A DNA stretch of 64,000 bases, taken from Fidelibacterota bacterium UBA2986. Lineage in GTDB: Bacteria > Fidelibacterota > Marinisomatia > Marinisomatales > AB-629-J13. Each line of letters begins with the position of its first letter. Position 1 is the first letter of the stretch. The notes beneath the pieces are model-generated. The model searched no databases, was not told the DNA's origin, and worked only from the letters and a program-made list of their open reading frames with translations. A program made the position numbers and the translations under genes. Positions 36,636 to 44,885 of the stretch are shown in pieces. The stretch covers positions 62,001 through 126,000 of the forward strand of contig DEAI01000026.1 of NCBI GenBank assembly GCA_002346675.1. Reading direction: 5' to 3'.

Positions 36636-38801
36636 ATGATAGAAAAATCAATTCAAATTGGCGGAAGCACACTAATAATAGAAACTGGTAGAATTGCCCG
36701 CCAGAGTAATGGTTCCGTATTAGTAACATATGGGGAAACAACGATTCATGTTGCTGTAAACTCAGCAAAAGAGGCACGGGAAGATATAAACTTTTTTCCG
36801 CTTCAGGTTGAATATAGAGAAAAACATTATGCCGGAAGAAAAATCCCAGGCGGTTTTTTTAAAAGAGAAGCTCGCCCATCTGAACATGAAATTTTAACTT
36901 CACGTCTGACAGATAGACCAATACGGCCTCTCTTTCCAAAAGGGTTTAAAAACGAAACTCAAGTTATGATTACCGTTCTGCAAAGCGATGGCGAAAATAT
37001 GGCAGATGTACTAGCGGGAGTAGGTGCTTCAGCAGCGCTATCTCTTTCGACTATTCCGTGGAATGGGCCAATTGCTAGTGTGAGAGTGGGGAGAAAAAAC
37101 GGAGACTTTATTTTGAATCCAACACGAACAGAGCTATCGGAGTGTGATCTTGACCTCATTGTCTCTGGAAATGAAGAGACGGTTGTAATGGTTGAAGGAG
37201 AGGCAGATGAAGCATCCGAGAAAGAAATTTTAGATGCTCTAAAATTTGCTCATTTAGGAATTAAAAAATTGGTTGATCTTCAAAAAGATCTAGTTAGCGA
37301 ATTATCTGTTGAAAAAGACCAAATCGTTTTACCCGATGAAAATGAACCTTTAAATGAAGCCGTAACTAAATTATTGGATAAGAAGATTGATGATATAGTT
37401 AAAATAATTGATAAAAAGGAGAGAGCCGGAGAAAAAGATAATTTGGTCAAGTCAGTTTTAGAATCTCTGGAGGAAGAGTTCCCAGAAGATGAGAAAGCAA
37501 TTAACTCTATAATTGAAGATCACTTTAAGTTAAAATTTAGAGAGCAAGTTCTCTCAACGGGAAATCGTAGTGATGGTAGAGCGACAACTGAAATACGTCC
37601 TATTGCGATAGAACCTGATATTTTGAAAAGAACTCATGGCTCTGCACTCTTTACTAGAGGAGAAACTCAAGCACTGGTTGTCACAACATTGGGTTCCAAA
37701 AGAGATGAACAGATTATAGACAACATGGACGAAGATTATAAGAAGAGTTTTTACCTTCACTATAATTTTCCACCCTATTGTGTTGGTGAAACTGGAAGAA
37801 TTGGATTTACAGGTAGACGCGAAATTGGACATGGTAATTTAGCGCAACGGGCAATCAAGCCGATACTACCACATTATGATGATTTTCCTTATACTATTCG
37901 AATTGTCTCTGAAATCATGGAGTCTAATGGATCCTCATCCATGGCTTCAGTTTGCGGTGGCTCAATTGCTCTTATGAGTGCGGGAGCTACAATAAAGGGA
38001 CATGTTGCAGGTATTGCTATGGGACTCATCACTGATGGAGAACGGCATGCTATACTCAGCGATATCTTGGGAATGGAAGATCACCTAGGTGATATGGACT
38101 TTAAAGTAGCAGGAACTCAAGAAGGTATTACAGCTATTCAGCTTGACTTAAAAATTGAGGGTATTTCATTTGAACTCATGGAAAAAGCACTCCAGCAGGC
38201 ACACGAAGGCCGTAAGCATATTTTAAGCAAAATGGAAGAAGCTATCTCTGAGCCTAATGAGATTTCGGAATATGCACCACGAATCTTATCTCTGCAGATA
38301 AAGCCTAAAAAAATTGGTGAGTTAATTGGTCCAGGTGGAAAAAATATAAAAAAAATCATCGAAGATACAGAGTGTGACATTAATGTTGATGATGATGGGA
38401 TGGTAACTATTTCGGGAATAAATATTGATAAATGCAATGAGGCCCTTGAACTGGTAAAAGCCATTGCAATTGAACCAGAAGTCGGACAAGAGTTTGATGG
38501 TACAGTTACCCGTCTCATGACTTTTGGTGCATTTGTAGAATATGCTCCTGGTCGAGAGGGATTGGTTCATATATCTGAGATGGATTGGAAAAGAGTTGAA
38601 AAGGTAGAAGATGTATGTAAGTCGGGTGATCCAATGAAGATTAAATTGATAAAAATTGATGATCAGGGAAGACTTGATTTCAGTCGTAAGGCACTGATTC
38701 CCAAACCAGAAGGATACAAAGAACCTCCAAAACGATCTCATAGAAATGATGATCGCAACAGAGGGAGAAAAAAGCCATTTTCAAAAAAACGAAGATTTTA
38801 A
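36636..38801 (+). CDS. pnp: Polyribonucleotide nucleotidyltransferase (PNPase)
   Basis: 3'-to-5' phosphorolytic exoribonuclease, 721 residues. Two RNase PH domains with a helical domain between (FFKREARPSEHEILTSRL, GSALFTRGETQALV), then a KH domain (IGELIGPGGKNIKKIIE) and an S1 domain (VTRLMTFGAFVEYAPGREGLVH), with a basic tail rich in Arg and Lys. Last gene of the translation cluster. Confidence 0.97.
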   Translation: MIEKSIQIGGSTLIIETGRIARQSNGSVLVTYGETTIHVAVNSAKEAREDINFFPLQVEYREKHYAGRKIPGGFFKREARPSEHEILTSRLTDRPIRPLFPKGFKNETQVMITVLQSDGENMADVLAGVGASAALSLSTIPWNGPIASVRVGRKNGDFILNPTRTELSECDLDLIVSGNEETVVMVEGEADEASEKEILDALKFAHLGIKKLVDLQKDLVSELSVEKDQIVLPDENEPLNEAVTKLLDKKIDDIVKIIDKKERAGEKDNLVKSVLESLEEEFPEDEKAINSIIEDHFKLKFREQVLSTGNRSDGRATTEIRPIAIEPDILKRTHGSALFTRGETQALVVTTLGSKRDEQIIDNMDEDYKKSFYLHYNFPPYCVGETGRIGFTGRREIGHGNLAQRAIKPILPHYDDFPYTIRIVSEIMESNGSSSMASVCGGSIALMSAGATIKGHVAGIAMGLITDGERHAILSDILGMEDHLGDMDFKVAGTQEGITAIQLDLKIEGISFELMEKALQQAHEGRKHILSKMEEAISEPNEISEYAPRILSLQIKPKKIGELIGPGGKNIKKIIEDTECDINVDDDGMVTISGINIDKCNEALELVKAIAIEPEVGQEFDGTVTRLMTFGAFVEYAPGREGLVHISEMDWKRVEKVEDVCKSGDPMKIKLIKIDDQGRLDFSRKALIPKPEGYKEPPKRSHRNDDRNRGRKKPFSKKRRF

Positions 38802-38828
38802 GCTTCTAAATACTTCATCCTGTTAAAC

Positions 38829-40226
38829 GTGAAAAATACTTTTTACGTTAATACCAATATCTTGGAAATGGACTATGCAGTTCGTGGACCTATTCCTCAG
38901 AGAGCTGCAGAATTAAAAAAAACAGGACGTAAGATTATTTCATGTAATATTGGTAATCCTCAGGCATTGGGACAGCCACCTCTAAGCTTTTACCGTCAGG
39001 TTTTATCTATCCTTGAATATCCGGAATTAGTTGAAATATACAAGGGCAATAGTTTAAGTCATTGTCCCGAGACCGCTATTGAGTACGCAGAATATATTCA
39101 AGGGGAGATGGATACAGGGTTGGGAGCATATTCAGACAGCAAGGGTCATTTATTTATTAGAGAAGCTGTTGCACAATTCATAGATAGGCGAGATAATACT
39201 TTGGAGAGAAAGGGTGTTTTATCTGATCCTGATAATATTTTTCTTACTGATGGCGCTAGCGAAGGAGCCAAAAATATTATCGAACTTCTTATTAAAGATA
39301 GGATGGATGGAATCATGATTCCCATACCCCAATATCCGCTCTATTCAGCTACGATAAGGCGATGCGGAGGTAGACAGGTTAATTATTATTTAAACGAAGA
39401 AATGGGATGGATATTGACCAAAAATGAGCTAGAGGAAAGCTATGCAAAGGCCCAAACAGAAAATATAAATATTAGAGCAATTGTAGTCATCAATCCGGGG
39501 AACCCAACAGGAGCAGTTTTAAATAAGAAGTGTATCGATGAGATTGTTTCATTTGCATCTGAAAAAGGAATAGCGATTATTGCTGATGAAGTTTATCAAG
39601 AAAATACCTACGATGTAAAATTTCATTCATTCGCACAGTCGGTTTGGGAATGTCCTGAGGTACCACTTTTCAGTCTGCACAGTGTCTCAAAAGGATTCTC
39701 TGGTGAATGTGGACACAGAGGCGGTTATCTTGAGATCCGTAATATGCCGAGGCTTGAATCTACAAATCAAACTATGAATGATGTACTTTTCAGGCAAGCC
39801 TCTGTAAATTTATGTTCAAATACAGTTGGCCAAATACTTGTTTATCTGATGGTGAACCCACCTCCAATGGATTCCGAAGCAGGGAAACTGCATCAGACGG
39901 AAGTTAATACTATCCTTAGCCAATTACGTTCTAAGGCATCAATCATCAAACGATCCTTTCAGGAAATGGATGGTGTCCAGTGTTTTGGCAAAGTTGGTGC
40001 CATGTATTTATTTCCACGATTGAATTTATTACCAAAACAAAAAAATGATTTTGATTACTGTATGGCGCTGCTTGATTCTACAGGTTTGACAACGGTAAAT
40101 GGAGGTGGTTTTGGACAAAAAGAGGGTACACACCACCTAAGAATCGCGTTCTTACCACCTAAATCTATACTTGAAGAGGTCCTGCCGAAGTGGGTTGATT
40201 TTCATCGTAATTATATTAACTCCTGA
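38829..40226 (+). CDS. Alanine aminotransferase (eukaryotic-type, class I/II PLP enzyme)
   Basis: 465 residues. The N-terminal part (YAVRGPIPQRAAEL, then ISCNIGNPQALGQPPLSFYRQV) matches the alanine aminotransferase group of eukaryotes and some bacteria rather than the AlaA/AspC type. The PLP lysine is in LHSVSKGFSGECGHRGGY, and NPGNPTGAVL is typical of fold-type I. Interconverts alanine and pyruvate with glutamate. GTG start, 27 bases after pnp, so it may be read through from that cluster. A Na+:alanine symporter is encoded 16 kb away. Confidence 0.88.
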   Translation: MKNTFYVNTNILEMDYAVRGPIPQRAAELKKTGRKIISCNIGNPQALGQPPLSFYRQVLSILEYPELVEIYKGNSLSHCPETAIEYAEYIQGEMDTGLGAYSDSKGHLFIREAVAQFIDRRDNTLERKGVLSDPDNIFLTDGASEGAKNIIELLIKDRMDGIMIPIPQYPLYSATIRRCGGRQVNYYLNEEMGWILTKNELEESYAKAQTENINIRAIVVINPGNPTGAVLNKKCIDEIVSFASEKGIAIIADEVYQENTYDVKFHSFAQSVWECPEVPLFSLHSVSKGFSGECGHRGGYLEIRNMPRLESTNQTMNDVLFRQASVNLCSNTVGQILVYLMVNPPPMDSEAGKLHQTEVNTILSQLRSKASIIKRSFQEMDGVQCFGKVGAMYLFPRLNLLPKQKNDFDYCMALLDSTGLTTVNGGGFGQKEGTHHLRIAFLPPKSILEEVLPKWVDFHRNYINS

Positions 40227-40346
40227 AATTTCTGTAGATTAAATGGGACAGGATAATTTATAACATATTTAACAAAAAGATATTTCGTTGTATCATTAAG
40301 GTTTATTGATTAACTTAAAGTAAGAGTTTAACCAAAAAAATATTCC

Positions 40347-40715
40347 TTGAGCCCCGTAAATCCACAGATAAAAAAATTATATTATTCCATTTCGGAAGTA
40401 AGCAAGATCACAGGATTAAAGCAATATGTATTGCGATATTGGGAATCTGAATTTTCACAGTTAAAACCACCTAAAAACCGCGCCGGAAATCGTACATACA
40501 GACAGAAAGACATTGATTTAATTCAGCAAATAAAAACTCTGCTGTATAAAGAAAAGTTTACTATTGACGGGGCAAGAAAACAGTTGCAAACTAGCTCTTC
40601 CACTGAAAAACCAGATATAACAGAAGTTTCAGAAAAGGTCAAACCTATTAATTCGGAAATTTTAGATCAATTAAAACGGGAGTTAAAGGATATCCTTCGG
40701 ATAATTAATGAATGA
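40347..40715 (+). CDS. MerR-family transcriptional regulator
   Basis: 122 residues. An N-terminal winged helix of the MerR type (YSISEVSKITGLKQYVLRYWESEF, in two blocks, then NRTYRQKDIDLIQQIKTLL) is followed by a short helical tail. No effector cysteines are visible, and the tail resembles the short MerR-like proteins common in Bacteroidota. TTG start; the target is unknown. tRNA-Pro lies 33 bases downstream. Confidence 0.85.
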   Translation: MSPVNPQIKKLYYSISEVSKITGLKQYVLRYWESEFSQLKPPKNRAGNRTYRQKDIDLIQQIKTLLYKEKFTIDGARKQLQTSSSTEKPDITEVSEKVKPINSEILDQLKRELKDILRIINE

Positions 40716-40748
40716 TTCATTAATATTTAGTTTTCAATTTTGAATTAT

Positions 40749-40822
40749 CGGAGCGTGGCGCAGCCCGGTAGCGTACCTGAATGGGGTTCAGGTGGTCGCG
40801 AGTTCAAATCTCGCCGCTCCGA
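40749..40822 (+). tRNA. tRNA-Pro (anticodon GGG)
   Basis: A 74-base cloverleaf: acceptor CGGAGCG/CGCTCCG, D-arm GCGC/GCGT, anticodon stem CCTGA/TCAGG with loop ATGGGGT, T-arm GCGAG/CTCGC, discriminator A. No encoded CCA. It marks the boundary between the housekeeping clusters and the more variable region to the right. Confidence 0.95.
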
Positions 40823-40840
40823 CAAATACACATTGACGTT

Positions 40841-40879
40841 AAACCCTGCCTATAGAGATAAAGCAGGGTTTTCTTTTTA
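40841..40879 (+). terminator. Rho-independent terminator after tRNA-Pro
   Basis: A 9-bp stem, AAACCCTGC (40841-40849) with GCAGGGTTT (40863-40871), is followed by TTCTTTTTAT. It lies 19 bases after the tRNA end. Confidence 0.9.
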
Positions 40880-40949
40880 TTCATAGATTGTCAAATATGG
40901 TCATCTGTTACCAAATAAATTACACAAAAATGACACAATTTTAAATCAC

Positions 40950-40983
40950 ACCCCCACCCACCCAGGCCTTGGGGGTCACCCCC
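40950..40983. repeat. GC-rich element with alternative pairings
   Basis: GGGGGT at 40971-40976 is flanked on both sides by ACCCCC (40950-40955 and 40978-40983), so it can pair with either. This is an unusually C-rich block in an AT-rich genome, about 130 bases after tRNA-Pro and 90 bases before a lipoprotein gene. Its role is unknown; it could be a leader switch or a scar of insertion. Confidence 0.4.
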
Positions 40984-41073
40984 TATATCTAATGATAATC
41001 GGCCTCTCACATCAAACAAGGGGAATAGGTCGTGATTTCCATAAAAACTCCAAATAAGTGTAAATTTGAGCCA

Positions 41074-41574
41074 ATGAAAAGCCTTTTACTTATATCGTTA
41101 GTGTTGTTCTTGGCTTGTGAGGTTAAACAGGATACGATTTATGGATGCACTAATGAAGATGCAAATAATTTTAATCAAGAAGCAACCTATGATGACAATA
41201 GTTGTGAATATTCATATGATGGTGATTGGGAGGGACGAACATCACAGGAACGTGGGTTTGGTTTGACCATAAAAAGCAATAAAATAACATTTTTTAATAT
41301 TGTCTTTATAGATAGTATAAGTTTAGGTGATTCCTCTGATAATTGTAGTGCAGGAATTAGTGCTCATATAAAATATATTGAAGAAAATAATTTAATTGAA
41401 AATAATACCTTTGATTTTCAATATTTATCTTCAGAATTAATATATGAATTTAGTGGAGATTTTATATCAACAGATTCTGCAATTGGAACTGCTGTAGTTA
41501 CTGATAATATTGATATGTGCACAACTGGTAATCTCATGTGGTATCTTACCAAACAAATTGACTCCTCTGGTTAA
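41074..41574 (+). CDS. Small lipoprotein with GCTNEDANNFN motif
   Basis: 166 residues. A lipoprotein signal (LVLFLAC, Cys at residue 15) is followed by a short Cys-rich motif, GCTNEDANNFNQEATYDDNS, seen repeatedly in surface proteins of Bacteroidota and Marinimicrobia. A beta-rich remainder holds a second pair of cysteines. Function unknown. I chose ATG 41074 rather than the GTG at 41032 because the latter places a polar stretch before the signal peptide. Confidence 0.7.
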   Translation: MKSLLLISLVLFLACEVKQDTIYGCTNEDANNFNQEATYDDNSCEYSYDGDWEGRTSQERGFGLTIKSNKITFFNIVFIDSISLGDSSDNCSAGISAHIKYIEENNLIENNTFDFQYLSSELIYEFSGDFISTDSAIGTAVVTDNIDMCTTGNLMWYLTKQIDSSG

Positions 41575-41585
41575 ATATTGGTAAA

Positions 41586-41613
41586 CACTCCACCTCTTTG
41601 TAAAAAAGTGAGT
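41586..41613 (+). terminator. Hairpin after lipoprotein gene (copy 1 of a repeated element)
   Basis: ACTC ... AC ... TCTTT pairs imperfectly with AAAAAGTGAGT around a short loop. The left arm contains CCACCTCTTTG, the same 11 bases as in the hairpin at 43510-43539. Position just after a stop codon suggests a terminator or mRNA 3' stabiliser. Confidence 0.4.
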
Positions 41614-41630
41614 ATAGGGTAGATTGGTAT

Positions 41631-42035
41631 ATGAAATGGTTCGTTAAATGTATAAAAAACTATGTTCTTTTTAAAGGGAGGGCTAACAGAAAGGAGTTTT
41701 GGAATTTTATTTTATATTGGGCAATATTTTATATTATCATAATTGCCATTGAAAGAATTATAGGACTCAATTTTATTAATCTTAGAGCATTGCCTTTTTC
41801 TGAATATATACCCATAGCAAATTTCTATGAAGATGTTGGACTGTTAACTTTTTTATACAGACCTCTGACAGTTCTTCCATCTCTAGCTGTAATATCAAGA
41901 AGATTACATGATATAAATAGAAGTGGATGGTGGTGCTTGATGTGCGTTACACCTTTAATTATTATTCTCATAATATTTCTTTGCAAAAAAGGTGATGATA
42001 GTGAAAATCAATATGGTACAAACCCTGCTCACTAG
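41631..42035 (+). CDS. DUF805 family inner-membrane protein
   Basis: 134 residues. The family pattern is clear: FKGRANRKEFWNFILYW at the start, membrane helices, then the RRLHDINRSGWWCL motif and a short polar tail with QYGTNP. DUF805 proteins (YhaH/YhaI type) have no established function. It stands alone between hairpins. Confidence 0.85.
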   Translation: MKWFVKCIKNYVLFKGRANRKEFWNFILYWAIFYIIIIAIERIIGLNFINLRALPFSEYIPIANFYEDVGLLTFLYRPLTVLPSLAVISRRLHDINRSGWWCLMCVTPLIIILIIFLCKKGDDSENQYGTNPAH

Positions 42036-42092
42036 TGATATATCTTGTTTCTATTTCTTTTTAAAAAAGTGGGAATGAGGATAATTGTGAAT

Positions 42093-43508
42093 ATGAAAAA
42101 AAATATATTTATAGTATTTATCTTTTCAGTAACAATCTCTTTTTGTCAAACATACCCCGGAACTATAATAGATATTACCGGTGGAAGTTTTATTATGGGA
42201 AATAATAACCAGCCTCCTATGTTCAATGACCAAGATCCTGAACATAGTGTAACTGTAGATAATTTTAAAATGGGTCAAACTGAAGTTTCCAATGAATATT
42301 ATGTTACTTTTCTTAATGATATGGCAATTATTGGGAATCTAGTGATTGAAGAGGGAATACCAGGGGATTGGTCAAGTACACCTGAGGAGATAGCTAATGG
42401 TCACGCGTGGAGTATAATGGCAGATAGTACCCTGTCTGGCGTATGGTCTGGGGAAGTTCTAATTAAGTTAAGTAATATTGCCGGTGGAGGTCAGCATCCA
42501 TTAAATAGATGTTGGATCGAATTGGATACAACTTCATATACATTTAGCGTTGTAGAAGGCTATGAAAATTGGCCAGCTTCTTGGGTTAGTTGGTATGGTG
42601 CGATGATGTATGTTGACTATTATAGCTTAACCCTACCAACTGAAGCTGAATGGGAATATGCTGCTAGAGCTGGTCAGCAGTTAGAATATCCTACTAACGA
42701 TGGAAATTTAAGTTATAGTCAAGCGAACTATGGTACTGGTTTCGGAGGACCGAGCGGTGAAACCTATCTGACTCCTGTAGGTCAATTATATCCACCTAAT
42801 CCATTTGGACTATATAATATGGCAGGGAATGTCTCGGAATGGTGCCTGGATTGGTATGATGAAAATTTCTATCAGTTTTGTGTTGATAATAATATTTATT
42901 TGAACCCTATTAATGATAATATTCCTGAAGATATTGAAAAAAAAGTACTTAGGGGAGGTAATCATACTTATCCAGGATTCGTTGCAATGAGCAGTAGTCG
43001 TACTGATACACCACCCTTTGTAACTACAGATCATATGGGATTTAGAGTAGTTATGCAAAATGGCGATGAAGAATTTAATATGGAAATTCAAACAGACTGG
43101 AATTTGGTTGGTTTACCGTTTGAAGTAGAAGACCCCTATTATCTAACGATTTTTCCAAGTGCTATTGAGAACACACTATTTTCATTTGGTGATGCTTACA
43201 CAGCTGAACTAACACTAATATATGGTGAGGGATACTGGCTTAGATTCAATGAAGAAGGAAGTATCACTATATCGGGGATACCAATTAATGAACTTGCTAT
43301 TAGTCTGGATGAGGGATGGAATCTCATATCTGGAATAAGTATACCTATAAATATTTCTGACATTCAAGACCCAGATGGAATTATCATTATCGGTACATTT
43401 TATGGATTTATTTCTGGAGGTTATTCAAATATAGAATATATAGAACCAGGGAGAGGATATTGGGTTAGAACCAATGGTTTTGGTTCTATTACCTTAATAG
43501 GAAATTAA
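42093..43508 (+). CDS. Secreted sulfatase-modifying-factor (FGE)-like protein with C-terminal WNLVG pair
   Basis: A signal peptide is followed by an FGE/SUMF1-like domain at about residues 20-330 (GGSFIMGNN, QTEVSNEYYVTFLND, LPTEAEWEYAARAG, YNMAGNVSEWCLDWY, VLRGGNHTY ... GFRVVM). True formylglycine-generating enzymes have active-site cysteines near the last motif; none is visible here, so this is probably a binding or other C-type-lectin-like FGE relative. Residues about 332-471 are a tandem WNLVG/GYWLR pair like those at 9632 and 56280. I use ATG 42093, which gives a clean signal peptide; in-frame starts at 42045 and 42075 exist. Confidence 0.8.
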   Translation: MKKNIFIVFIFSVTISFCQTYPGTIIDITGGSFIMGNNNQPPMFNDQDPEHSVTVDNFKMGQTEVSNEYYVTFLNDMAIIGNLVIEEGIPGDWSSTPEEIANGHAWSIMADSTLSGVWSGEVLIKLSNIAGGGQHPLNRCWIELDTTSYTFSVVEGYENWPASWVSWYGAMMYVDYYSLTLPTEAEWEYAARAGQQLEYPTNDGNLSYSQANYGTGFGGPSGETYLTPVGQLYPPNPFGLYNMAGNVSEWCLDWYDENFYQFCVDNNIYLNPINDNIPEDIEKKVLRGGNHTYPGFVAMSSSRTDTPPFVTTDHMGFRVVMQNGDEEFNMEIQTDWNLVGLPFEVEDPYYLTIFPSAIENTLFSFGDAYTAELTLIYGEGYWLRFNEEGSITISGIPINELAISLDEGWNLISGISIPINISDIQDPDGIIIIGTFYGFISGGYSNIEYIEPGRGYWVRTNGFGSITLIGN

Positions 43509-43509
43509 A

Positions 43510-43539
43510 CTATCCACCTCTTTGAAAGGAGTGGGATAG
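43510..43539 (+). terminator. Hairpin after FGE-like gene (copy 2 of a repeated element)
   Basis: CTATCC (43510-43515) pairs with GGATAG (43534-43539), extended inward by A-C-x-T-C against G-A-G-T. It contains the same CCACCTCTTTG as the hairpin at 41586. It is not followed by a T-run, so termination is uncertain. Confidence 0.45.
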
Positions 43540-43565
43540 AATAAATTAAAGTGATAAAAATTTAG

Positions 43566-44186
43566 GTGACAATTAATATTGAAGACGCTTTAAGGCATTT
43601 GGAAGGGGCAGACAGACGGTTCAGTAAATTAATTAAAAAATATGGGGAACCTGACTTTGCACCTCAGAGTAATTATTTTAAATCCCTGGTTAGATCGATT
43701 ATTTACCAACAGCTCTCAGGGAAGTCTGCTTTTGCAATATACAGTAGGTTTTTGAAATTGTTCCCAGTAAACGATTTCCCCAGTCCAAGTAAGCTTCTTC
43801 AAATATCAAAACAAACTTACCGAAGTATAGGACTATCAAAACAAAAATCTATTTATATAAAGGAAATTGCAAAAGCATTTGAGAGTAAAACTGTTCAACC
43901 AGATAAATTTAAAGAAATGACAAATGGCCAGATCAGAAGTGAATTAATAAAGATCAAGGGTATTGGGCCTTGGACAATTGATATGTTTTTGATGTTTACT
44001 CTTAATAGACTCGATATTCTTCCCACAGGAGATCTAGGTATTCAAAAGGGATATATGGTCTTCTATGATATTGACTTTCTTCCTGATAAAGATTATATGA
44101 TAAAAAGCGCAGAGATATGGAGGCCTTTTAGAACTTTTGCATGCTGGTATTTATGGAAACTCGTTGATGATGATTTTCAATGGTGA
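43566..44186 (+). CDS. DNA-3-methyladenine glycosylase II (AlkA-like, HhH-GPD)
   Basis: Base-excision repair glycosylase for alkylated purines. 206 residues with the HhH-GPD fold: SIIYQQLSGKSAFAIYSRF, the hairpin LIKIKGIGPWTIDMFLMF, and catalytic Asp156 in LPTGDLGIQKG. No Fe-S cysteine cluster follows, consistent with the AlkA/MAG group. It lacks the N-terminal domain of E. coli AlkA, as many bacterial members do. GTG start. Confidence 0.9.
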   Translation: MTINIEDALRHLEGADRRFSKLIKKYGEPDFAPQSNYFKSLVRSIIYQQLSGKSAFAIYSRFLKLFPVNDFPSPSKLLQISKQTYRSIGLSKQKSIYIKEIAKAFESKTVQPDKFKEMTNGQIRSELIKIKGIGPWTIDMFLMFTLNRLDILPTGDLGIQKGYMVFYDIDFLPDKDYMIKSAEIWRPFRTFACWYLWKLVDDDFQW

Positions 44187-44271
44187 GTATATATTCTTTA
44201 AAGCAAAAATATTTTAATACAATGATATACAACAAAAACACCATATTCCATAAAAATATGTCTTATTATAT

Positions 44272-44367
44272 TTGATAGACAGCGATGCAAGTGGGATGTT
44301 TAAAGTTGATATTGAAGAAATAATAAGAAATGAACTAAATTGTATGCATTATTTAAATGAGGATTAA
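44272..44367 (+). CDS. Candidate 31-residue ORF or gene remnant
   Basis: TTG 44272 opens a frame ending at TAA 44365-44367 with acidic, coding-like composition (FKVDIEEIIRNELNCMHY). No ribosome site or family is seen. It ends one base before the TTG that best starts the next lipoprotein, so it may be a leader peptide, a gene remnant, or chance. Confidence 0.2.
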   Translation: MIDSDASGMFKVDIEEIIRNELNCMHYLNED

Positions 44368-44368
44368 A

Positions 44369-44824
44369 TTGAAATCATATTTATTATTAATTATATCACT
44401 GGTTTTATTTTTGGGATGCGAAGATAATAAGGAAGATGATTCTTCAGGTAACGCTTGCGAAAGTATTTATGTAGGAACCTGGGCTCATAGCGCATCAGGC
44501 ACCTATGAAAATCCTGATTGCACTGGAGAGTTAATATTAGATGAAGATTTTTCTAGCTCATCGTCTCTAAATCTTTCAGATGATTGCAGTGGTACATCAC
44601 AGGATGACTTTTTTTGTTCTGATCCCTCTGAAAATCCTGATATGTGTGGATTTTCTTGGTCATCTAATAATAGTGTTATCACTACATCTGCATTTGGAGG
44701 TATTTTTCAAGTAAATTATAGTGTCGATGAAGGTTCTATGAGCACATCAATCGTTGTTACCCAAATGCCAGACACATCAGATGAGTATACTGAATGTCAG
44801 TATAATAGATATACAAAGCAGTAA
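44369..44824 (+). CDS. Small Cys-containing lipoprotein
   Basis: About 151 residues. A lipoprotein signal ends in LVLFLGC, followed by an acidic spacer and a beta-rich domain with six or more cysteines (CESIYVGTWAHSASGTYENP opens it). It resembles the lipoprotein at 41074 in layout, though not closely in sequence. TTG 44369 follows GAGG (44359-44362) at good spacing and yields a normal signal peptide; the ATG at 44357 adds four residues and overlaps that GAGG. Function unknown. Confidence 0.7.
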   Translation: MKSYLLLIISLVLFLGCEDNKEDDSSGNACESIYVGTWAHSASGTYENPDCTGELILDEDFSSSSSLNLSDDCSGTSQDDFFCSDPSENPDMCGFSWSSNNSVITTSAFGGIFQVNYSVDEGSMSTSIVVTQMPDTSDEYTECQYNRYTKQ

Positions 44825-44885
44825 TCTAAAATTTTATGAAAAATACTAATGTGTTTTCATCTTATTTAAACTTTTATATTATATT

